From: Thiohalocapsa sp.
GTDB taxonomy: Bacteria > Pseudomonadota > Gammaproteobacteria > Chromatiales > Chromatiaceae
NCBI GenBank assembly: GCA_021736785.1
Contig: JAIPFF010000001.1
Coordinates: 124,001-188,000 of the forward strand
Length of the DNA: 64,000 nt
Direction of reading: 5' to 3'
The position numbers and the translations under genes were made by a program. Shown here piece by piece: positions 57,711 through 64,000 of this stretch (the stretch's first letter is position 1; each line of letters opens with the position of its first letter). Under the pieces are notes generated by a model, which did no database searches, was not told the DNA's origin, and saw only the letters and a program-made list of their open reading frames with translations.

Positions 57711-60014
57711 ATGAATCTCGTCGTCGTCGAATCCCCTGCCAAGGCCAAGACCATCAAGAAATACCTCGGACCCGAGTTCGAGGTGGTCGCCTCCTATGGC
57801 CATGTGCGCGACCTGGTGCCCAAGGAGGGCGCGGTCGATCCGGAGCACGGCTTCGAAATGAAATATCAGATCATCGACCGCAACGAGAAGCACGTTCAGA
57901 CGATCTCGAAGCTACTGAAGAAGGCGGATGCCCTCTACCTCGCGACTGACCCCGACCGCGAAGGCGAGGCCATCTCATGGCATCTCTACGAGCTGTTGTA
58001 CAAGCGCAACCAGATCGGCGAGCGATCCGTCTACCGGGTCGTATTCAACGAGATCACCAAGCGCGCCGTGCAGGAGGCCATCGCCAATCCGCGAGAGCTT
58101 TCGCAGGATCTCGTCAACGCTCAGCAGGCGCGGCGCGCCCTCGACTATCTGGTCGGGTTCAACTTATCGCCGCTGCTGTGGAAGAAGGTGCGCCGCGGCT
58201 TGTCCGCCGGACGCGTCCAGAGTCCCGCGCTTCGGCTCATCGTCGAGCGCGAGCTGGAGATCGAGGCCTTCCAGCGCCGCGAGTACTGGACCGTACTGGC
58301 CGATGCAACGACGCCGGAGAAGGCCTTCGAGTCGCGGTTGGTCGAATTCCAAGGCGAGAAAATCGAGCAGTTTACGATCACCGACGGCGAGCGTGCTCAG
58401 GCCGTCGAGCAGGCGCTGATTCGTGCCGCCGGCGGCAAGCTGCGCGTGGAGAAGGTCGAGCGCAAGCAGCGCAAGCGCAATCCGGCACCGCCGTTCATCA
58501 CCTCGACGCTGCAGCAGGAGGCGGCGCGTAAGCTGGGGTTCACCGCCCAGCGCACCATGCGCACCGCCCAGCAGCTATACGAAGGCGTGGACATCGGCGC
58601 CGGGGCGGTCGGCCTGATCACCTACATGCGTACGGACTCCGTCAACCTCGCGCAAGAGGCCCTGACGGAGATGCGCGAGTACATCGCGGAGCGCTACGGC
58701 AGCGATAACCTGCCGCCGCAGGCCCGCCAGTACAAGACCAAGTCCAAGAATGCCCAAGAGGCGCACGAGGCCGTGCGTCCCACGTCCATTCGCAATGCGC
58801 CGCCTGACCTGAAAGCGCATTTGAGCCAGGATCAGTTCCGCCTGTACGAGTTGATCTGGAAGCGCACCATTGCCTGTCAGATGGCCCACGCGGTCATCAA
58901 CCAGGTGGCCGTCGACTTGTCGGCCGGGCCGGGCAACCGCTTCCGCGCCAATGGCTCGATGGTGTCGGAGCCCGGATTCATGCGCGTGTACCTGGAGGGC
59001 CGCGACGACGCCACGTCCGCCGACGACGACGAAGAGCGCATGCTGCCGCAGCTCGAGGAGGGCGAGGTCGTCGACCTGCTCGCGATCCGGCCCGAGCAGC
59101 ACTTCACCGAGCCGCCGCCGCGCTACAGCGAAGCTTCGCTGGTCAAGGCCCTGGAAGAGTTCGGCATCGGACGCCCGTCCACCTATGCGTCCATCATCTC
59201 GACGCTGCAGGAGCGCGAGTATGTCGTCCTCGACAAGAAGCGTTTCATGCCCACCGACGTCGGGCGCGTCGTCAACAAGTTCCTGACCGAGTACTTCACG
59301 TCCTATGTCGACTACGACTTCACCGCCCGGCTCGAAGACGAGCTCGACGCGGTATCGCGCGGAGAGGAGGACTGGATCCCGCTGCTCGAGCAATTCTGGC
59401 GGCCCTTCAAGGACCGAATCGAGCACACCCAGGAGAACGTCCAGCGCAGCGATGTGACCCAGGAGCCCATCGACGAGCAGTGCCCGAAGTGTGCCGGACA
59501 GCTCGCCAAGCGGCTCGGGCGCAACGGCCTGTTCATCGGCTGCACCAACTACCCGGAGTGCGACTACACGCGGGATCTGCATGCCGACAAGGCCGAGCAG
59601 GACGAGCCCGAGATCGTCGAAGGACGCAGTTGCCCCGAGTGCGGTTCCGACCTGTCCGTCAAGCGCGGTCGTTACGGCAAATTCATCGGCTGCACCGCCT
59701 ACCCGAAGTGTCGTCACATCGAGCCGCTGGAGAAGCCCGAAGATACGGGCGTGGCCTGTCCAAAATGCAAGGCGGGCACGCTGCAGAAGAAGAAGTCCCG
59801 GCGCGGCAAGATATTCTATTCCTGCTCGACCTATCCGAAGTGCGATTACGCGGTCTGGAACGAGCCACTCGACGAGCCCTGTCCGCAGTGCGGCTGGCCG
59901 GTGCTGACATTGAAGGTCACCAAGAGCAAAGGCGCGCAAAAGGTCTGCCCGCAAAAGGAATGTGGCTACGCCGCCCCGGCCGAGGAAGCGGCGGAAGTGG
60001 AGTCCACTTCCTAA
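57711..60014 (+). CDS. topA: DNA topoisomerase I
   Basis: Type IA topoisomerase that relaxes negative supercoils. The TOPRIM domain (1-140) has VVVESPAKAKTIKKYL and YLATDPDREGEAISWHL. The catalytic tyrosine is Tyr305 in GLITYMRTDSVNL. The C-terminal part carries zinc-ribbon units starting with CPKCAGQLAKRLGRNGLFIG, CPECGSDLSVKRGRYGKFIG and CPKCKAG, plus a final ribbon-like segment with paired cysteines. Its 767 residues are shorter than E. coli (865) because of the C-terminal end. tsaC follows after 3 bp. Confidence 0.98.
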   Translation: MNLVVVESPAKAKTIKKYLGPEFEVVASYGHVRDLVPKEGAVDPEHGFEMKYQIIDRNEKHVQTISKLLKKADALYLATDPDREGEAISWHLYELLYKRNQIGERSVYRVVFNEITKRAVQEAIANPRELSQDLVNAQQARRALDYLVGFNLSPLLWKKVRRGLSAGRVQSPALRLIVERELEIEAFQRREYWTVLADATTPEKAFESRLVEFQGEKIEQFTITDGERAQAVEQALIRAAGGKLRVEKVERKQRKRNPAPPFITSTLQQEAARKLGFTAQRTMRTAQQLYEGVDIGAGAVGLITYMRTDSVNLAQEALTEMREYIAERYGSDNLPPQARQYKTKSKNAQEAHEAVRPTSIRNAPPDLKAHLSQDQFRLYELIWKRTIACQMAHAVINQVAVDLSAGPGNRFRANGSMVSEPGFMRVYLEGRDDATSADDDEERMLPQLEEGEVVDLLAIRPEQHFTEPPPRYSEASLVKALEEFGIGRPSTYASIISTLQEREYVVLDKKRFMPTDVGRVVNKFLTEYFTSYVDYDFTARLEDELDAVSRGEEDWIPLLEQFWRPFKDRIEHTQENVQRSDVTQEPIDEQCPKCAGQLAKRLGRNGLFIGCTNYPECDYTRDLHADKAEQDEPEIVEGRSCPECGSDLSVKRGRYGKFIGCTAYPKCRHIEPLEKPEDTGVACPKCKAGTLQKKKSRRGKIFYSCSTYPKCDYAVWNEPLDEPCPQCGWPVLTLKVTKSKGAQKVCPQKECGYAAPAEEAAEVESTS

Positions 60015-60017
60015 GCC

Positions 60018-60596
60018 ATGCGCTCGGTCGGCAGTTCGCCATCGGCTATGCGCGCGGCAGCACGGGCAGTCGCGCGCGGCGGCGTGGTCGCCTATCCCAC
60101 CGAGGCGGTTTACGGTCTCGGCTGCGATCCCATGAACGCCGCGTCCGTGCGCCGCATCCTCGCTATCAAGGGACGCGACGAGGACAAGGGGTTGATCCTG
60201 ATCGCCGCGGACTTCGATGCGCTCGCGCGCTATGTCGAGCTTGTGCGCCTCCCGTCCGAGCGCATGGCGGAGATCAACGCGAGCTGGCCGGGGCCGAGCA
60301 CCTGGCTTCTGCCCGCGCACGATGAGACGCCGCGCTGGCTGACCGGCCGTCACGACACCCTCGCGGTGCGCGTCACCGCCCACCCCGTTGCGGCCGCTCT
60401 GTGCCGAGCCGTCGGCGGCGCCTTGGTCTCCACCAGCGCCAACCGAAGCAACCGGCCGCCGACGCGCGATGCGCTGCAGGTGCGGCGTCAACTGGCCCAT
60501 GCCCCGGACATGCTGCTGGTCACCGGCCGCTGCGGCGGGGCATCGCGGCCGTCGACGATTCGAGACGCCCGCACCGGGCGCGTCCTGCGCGCCTGA
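60018..60596 (+). CDS. tsaC: L-threonylcarbamoyladenylate synthase
   Basis: A 192-residue YrdC/Sua5-type enzyme that makes threonylcarbamoyl-AMP from threonine, bicarbonate and ATP for t6A modification of tRNAs reading ANN codons. Signature: GGVVAYPTEAVYGLGCDP near residue 20 and KGRDEDKGLILIAAD after it, then GPSTWLLPA and TSANRSNRPPTRDALQVR. The 3-bp spacing from topA indicates one transcript. Confidence 0.95.
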   Translation: MRSVGSSPSAMRAAARAVARGGVVAYPTEAVYGLGCDPMNAASVRRILAIKGRDEDKGLILIAADFDALARYVELVRLPSERMAEINASWPGPSTWLLPAHDETPRWLTGRHDTLAVRVTAHPVAAALCRAVGGALVSTSANRSNRPPTRDALQVRRQLAHAPDMLLVTGRCGGASRPSTIRDARTGRVLRA

Positions 60597-60776
60597 CGGC
60601 TTGCTCCGCGCCGGCGCTCGGCAGTCGGTGCCTCCGGCGCGCGGTGCCCCCTGGTTGTGCCCCGGAGCGTGCAGGGCGCCGCGCGCGGAGATCTCCCGTC
60701 CGACAGGCCGCTTGCATTCCCGTCGGGTGGACAATACCTGTTCATCGCCATCAAGATTTGCCGACGGGAGACAGCT

Positions 60777-61826
60777 ATGCCTTTTGCAGAGGCCGCCATC
60801 ATTGACTGGGTCGAGCGCGGCCGCGTGCCGGACAGCGTGATCCGCGCCGGCATCCGCCAGCGACTGCGCAAGACGCTTGACGGACTGCCGCAAGACGACT
60901 GCGAGGCCGCCGCCGCGCACAAGAAGGCCTTCATCGCGATGATGGATGCCTCGCCGGTGGCCGATGTGCCGGAGCGCGCCAACGAGCAGCACTACGAGGT
61001 GCCGGCGGCCTTCTTCGACATCGTGCTGGGGCCGCGGCGCAAATACAGCTGCTGCTATTGGCCGAAGGGGACCGATAGCCTCGCGCAGGCCGAAGACGCG
61101 TCGCTGGCGGCGACCACCGAGCGCGCCGGCATCGCCGACGGCATGGACGTGCTCGAGCTTGGCTGCGGATGGGGCTCGTTCAGCCTGTGGGCCGCGGAGC
61201 GGTTTCCGGCCGGTCGGTTTACCGCGGTGTCCAATTCCTCATCCCAGCGCGCCTTCATCGAAGCCGAGGCCGCGCGCCGCGGCATCCACAATCTGACCGT
61301 CATCACCGCGGATATGAACGTGTTCGCGGCGCCAGGACAGTTCGACCGCATCGTCTCGCTGGAAATGTTCGAGCACATGCGCAACTGGCGCATGCTGTTC
61401 GCCCGCGTGCACGATTGGCTCAAGCCGGGCGGGCGCTTTTTCATGCACGTGTTCTGCCACCGCGAGCATGCCTACCCCTACGAAGACACCGGCCCCGAGG
61501 ACTGGATGAGCCACTATTTCTTCGCCGGCGGCATCATGCCGAGCGATGACCTGCCGCTGTATTTTCAGGACCGGCTCAAACTCGTCGACCGCTGGCGCTG
61601 GAGCGGGCGCCACTACGAGCGCACGCTCAATGCCTGGCTGGCGAAGATGGATAGCGCCCGCGATCGTGTCTGGCCCATTCTCGAGCAGACTTACGGCGCC
61701 GATCAAGCCGGCATCTGGTGGATGCGCTGGCGCCTGTTCTTCATGGCCTGTGCCGAACTGTTCGGCCTGCACGACGGCGAAGAGTGGCGCGTCGGACATT
61801 ACTTGCTCGAGCGTCCCGGCGGCTGA
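60777..61826 (+). CDS. Cyclopropane-fatty-acid-synthase-like methyltransferase
   Basis: A 349-residue class I SAM-dependent methyltransferase. SAM motif VLELGCGWGSFSLWAAERF at about 123-141, preceded by the CFA-family YSCCYWPKGTDSLAQAEDAS and followed by SLEMFEHMRNWR and LKPGGRFFMHVFCHREHAYP. The C-terminal WSGRHYERTLNAWLAKMD is also CFA-like. It is closer in layout to the CFA-like group that includes plant N-methyltransferases than to E. coli Cfa, so lipid or small-amine substrates are both possible. GGGAGA lies upstream of the ATG. Separated from tsaC by 180 bp. Confidence 0.85.
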   Translation: MPFAEAAIIDWVERGRVPDSVIRAGIRQRLRKTLDGLPQDDCEAAAAHKKAFIAMMDASPVADVPERANEQHYEVPAAFFDIVLGPRRKYSCCYWPKGTDSLAQAEDASLAATTERAGIADGMDVLELGCGWGSFSLWAAERFPAGRFTAVSNSSSQRAFIEAEAARRGIHNLTVITADMNVFAAPGQFDRIVSLEMFEHMRNWRMLFARVHDWLKPGGRFFMHVFCHREHAYPYEDTGPEDWMSHYFFAGGIMPSDDLPLYFQDRLKLVDRWRWSGRHYERTLNAWLAKMDSARDRVWPILEQTYGADQAGIWWMRWRLFFMACAELFGLHDGEEWRVGHYLLERPGG

Positions 61827-61944
61827 GCATCGCGCATGGGTAGAATGTCGATCGACTCACCGATAGGGCTGAAGCGCAAGGCCGCGCTATAGTACGGAGA
61901 TCGGCGCTGTTTTCGGGGCGCCGAAGCATCGGCCCGGAGGGAAT

Positions 61945-62493
61945 ATGAGGAATTTCGATGCCGTCGCCCGCCTGCTTCTCGTCGCCGGCGCCTTCGCGGC
62001 GGTCGGGTGCACAGGCAGTCGCAACCTTGCCGACGTCGACTACGACCTGGTATTCACCGACGTTCAGCCCATCGAGTACGCCCGCATTCTGTGCCGCGGT
62101 ATCCCCATGGAAGATCGCCACACCTGCATGACATCGGTGATTCAGCACCACCATATCGCAAGCCGTCGCGATGGGGATGAGCAAGATGTCGCGGAGGGAC
62201 CGTTCGTCGTCGTTCTCGAGGAAGACGTATATCGGGGCAGTTACGTCTCCCAGCCGCTGGCCGCCGCGTTCACCGTGAGCAACGGTTACAACATCTGCCG
62301 CGGGCGCTACAGTGCGCTGGCCGGCGACACGGAGGCGATCTTCCGGGTCCGATGCGACGACGGATCCCGCGGCGATGCCAACATCATTCTGGACCGCTCC
62401 GGCCGCAACGGCATCGGCAAGCTGCAACTGACTGACGGCACCCGCGGCGATATCGTCTTCGGTCGTGCCGCGGTCGGCGGCGCCTTCCTCTAG
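61945..62493 (+). CDS. Putative lipoprotein, unknown function
   Basis: A 182-residue protein with a signal peptide ending in lipobox AAVGC, making the Cys at position 22 the lipidation site. The mature part is polar with scattered cysteines (LCRGIPMEDRHTC, ICRGRYSALAGDTEAIFRVRC) and a glycine-rich end. GGAGG precedes the ATG by about 4 nt. No domain is recognised. Sorting signal: Thr at +2, so probably outer membrane. A TATAGT at about 61890 may be a -10. Convergent with the SLC13 gene across 149 bp that show nothing. Confidence 0.8.
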   Translation: MRNFDAVARLLLVAGAFAAVGCTGSRNLADVDYDLVFTDVQPIEYARILCRGIPMEDRHTCMTSVIQHHHIASRRDGDEQDVAEGPFVVVLEEDVYRGSYVSQPLAAAFTVSNGYNICRGRYSALAGDTEAIFRVRCDDGSRGDANIILDRSGRNGIGKLQLTDGTRGDIVFGRAAVGGAFL

Positions 62494-62642
62494 CCGAAGC
62501 CGATCGCGAGCGCCCGCTACCGTGGCGCTGCCGGTTGGCAACAGCGCGTGAGCTCCGCCTCCGAGCCGGCAGCGTCTCGGGTATCGGTCATCCTTCCGCG
62601 CAGCCTGCGCCTCCGCGACGCCCGAGCAACCTGCTTCCGACG

Positions 62643-64000
62643 TCAGAACACCAGATTCAGCATCGTCAGCGAGACCACCAAAAACAGGATCGTCATGATG
62701 CCGCCGGCGCGCATGTAATCCGGAACCCGGTAACCGCCCGGCCCCATGATCAGCGCGTTGACCTGATGGGTCGGGATCAGGAAGGAATTGGACGTGGCGA
62801 TGGCCACGGTCAGGGCGAATACGGCGGGATCTGCGCCGGCGCCGAGGGCCATATTGACCGCCAGCGGCACCAGCAGCACCGTGGCGCCGACATTCGACAT
62901 CACCAGGGTGAAGAACGTCGCCAGTACCGCCAGCGCCGCCTGAATGACCCAGATCGGCACGTCGCCCAAGGCCTGCAGGGTCTGGCTGGCGATCCAGGCC
63001 GCGGTGCCGCTGCTCTCGACCGCCAGTCCCAGCGGGATCAGAGAGGCCAGCAGAAACACGGTCTTCCAACTCACCGCCTCGTAGGCTTCGTCCATGGACA
63101 GTACGCCTGTCAGAATCATGCCGACCGCTCCGGTCAGCAGGGCCACCGAAAGCATCAGATCCGAGAACAGCACGAGGCCGAGGGTGATGGCGAAGAACAG
63201 AATCGCCATCGGCACCTTGTGCGGGCGCAGTTCTTCGTGGGGATATTCCGTGGTGACGACGACGAAGTTACGGTCCTTCTCCAGCCGAGACAGGTCTGCC
63301 CAGGTGGTGTGCACGACCAGCGTATCGCCGGGCTTGAACGGGAGGTCGCGGACGCCGCCCGTCTCGAATGTCAGGGTCTCGTCGCCGCGGCGGATCGCCA
63401 GCACCGACAAGCCGTAAACCTTACGCATCCAGAGGTCCCGTGCGGATTTGCCGAGCAGGGCCGAGCCGGGCGGGATCACGATTTCGGCGACACCGGCCTT
63501 GCTCGCGGACAGCGCCTCGGCAAAGATCTCCATGTCGGGCTGCACTTCGACGCCGGTATCCTCGACGAAGCTGTCGAACTTCTCCTGCGCCCCCATCAGC
63601 GCCAGGCGGCTGCCGGCCTCGATACCGAGGCTGCGGTCGACGCCGGACGAGCCCAGGCGCACGCCGTCTCCCTTATCGACAGCGACCACTCTGACTCGCC
63701 AGCGGTGCTCCATGTCGTCCACGTTCACGCCCACCAGCGGACTTGTGCTCGGTACCCGGACTTCGTGCACGCCGAAGTCGGCGTAGCCGTAGGTTTCGGC
63801 GTAGTAGATCATCGGGTCCTGGGCTTCGATCTTGTCGGTGCCGCGAGAAGGCAGTACCAGCCGGCCCGCTAGCACGAAGTAGGCGATACCGCTGAGCAGC
63901 AATGCGATCCCGATCGGCGTGACGTCGAACAAATCGAAGGTCTGCATCGGCTCGACGGCTTCCGGCAGCGCCTTGTTCGACGTCAGGATGAGGTCATTGA
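62643..64000 (-). CDS. SLC13-type permease with RCK_C (TrkA-C) domains, 5' end missing
   Basis: The frame continues past the window edge: the 17 codons before the ATG at 63947 read NDLILTSNKALPEAVEP, matching the middle of a longer protein, so that ATG is internal. The visible order is a membrane helix near 63900, two cytoplasmic RCK_C domains (around GVHEVRVPSTSPLVGVNVDD and VIPPGSALLGKSARDLWMRK), then about six transmembrane helices with FTLVMSNVGATVLLVPLAVN and TSNSFLIPTHQVNALIMGPG. The family (SLC13/DASS-related) carries sulfate, dicarboxylates or other anions with Na+. The substrate cannot be told here. TrkA-C domains suggest ligand gating. Confidence 0.88.
   Translation of the reverse strand, partial: NDLILTSNKALPEAVEPMQTFDLFDVTPIGIALLLSGIAYFVLAGRLVLPSRGTDKIEAQDPMIYYAETYGYADFGVHEVRVPSTSPLVGVNVDDMEHRWRVRVVAVDKGDGVRLGSSGVDRSLGIEAGSRLALMGAQEKFDSFVEDTGVEVQPDMEIFAEALSASKAGVAEIVIPPGSALLGKSARDLWMRKVYGLSVLAIRRGDETLTFETGGVRDLPFKPGDTLVVHTTWADLSRLEKDRNFVVVTTEYPHEELRPHKVPMAILFFAITLGLVLFSDLMLSVALLTGAVGMILTGVLSMDEAYEAVSWKTVFLLASLIPLGLAVESSGTAAWIASQTLQALGDVPIWVIQAALAVLATFFTLVMSNVGATVLLVPLAVNMALGAGADPAVFALTVAIATSNSFLIPTHQVNALIMGPGGYRVPDYMRAGGIMTILFLVVSLTMLNLVF

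Noticed and set aside
62643-63947. ATG at 63947 as the start of the SLC13 gene
   Set aside because: Coding similarity continues upstream to the window edge (NDLILTSNKALP), so this ATG is internal and the gene is truncated by the window.

Overview
The window is a GC-rich chromosomal segment from a Gram-negative bacterium. Gene content and order point to a gammaproteobacterium of the Chromatiales/Ectothiorhodospiraceae-like kind: mreBCD-mrdAB-mltB-rlpA-dacA-ybeD-lipB, def-fmt-rsmB-ntrYX-trkAH, dprA-smg-topA-tsaC, an OprI-like lipoprotein and GatCA. This placement is inferred from synteny and family membership only. I saw no rRNA, tRNA, CRISPR array, phage or insertion sequence. Coding density is high, and the many long opposite-strand open frames are shadows caused by high GC.

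Layout. 0-2.4 kb: end of gltB, gltD and a GNAT acetyltransferase. 2.4-5.1 kb (minus): leuA followed by a family 4 uracil-DNA glycosylase. 5.3-8.4 kb: a Ycf46-type AAA ATPase, then the co-chaperone pair cbpA-cbpM. 8.5-10.4 kb (minus): gatC-gatA with no gatB after them. 10.9-22.2 kb: an 11-gene rod-shape and cell-wall block from mreB to lipB. 22.3-29.0 kb (minus): a tightly overlapping RDD-SpoIIM-DUF4129-DUF4350-MoxR-DUF58 operon. 29.1-33.9 kb: a chorismate-lyase-like protein, a SpoU methyltransferase, an OprI/Lpp-like lipoprotein convergent with an L,D-transpeptidase, and an EF-G paralog. 33.9-41.5 kb: a predicted peptide-ligation (amidoligase) locus made of transglutaminase-DUF2126, circularly permuted ATP-grasp, alpha-E and a second transglutaminase. 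It is followed by a 51-residue secreted or anchored peptide with its own near-consensus promoter and by an NtrC-type response regulator. 43.4-54.3 kb: TPR protein, a small possibly frameshifted gene, trkH, trkA, ntrX, ntrY, DUF4390, rsmB, fmt and def, all minus except the small gene. 54.5-64 kb: LysM protein, dprA, smg, topA, tsaC, a cyclopropane-synthase-like methyltransferase, a lipoprotein and a truncated SLC13/RCK transporter.

How the genes work together. Cell-envelope functions dominate: MreBCD/PBP2/RodA elongation, MltB/RlpA/DacA remodelling, D-amino-acid supply, lipoprotein anchoring by an L,D-transpeptidase, and a LysM protein. A second theme is protein biogenesis and quality control: fmt/def, rsmB, EF-G paralog, GatCA, CbpAM and Ycf46. 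The least understood loci are the amidoligase cluster with its neighbouring peptide and regulator, and an NtrYX pair in which several normally invariant motifs have changed: the kinase H-box, and the regulator's Walker A lysine and GAFTGA loop.
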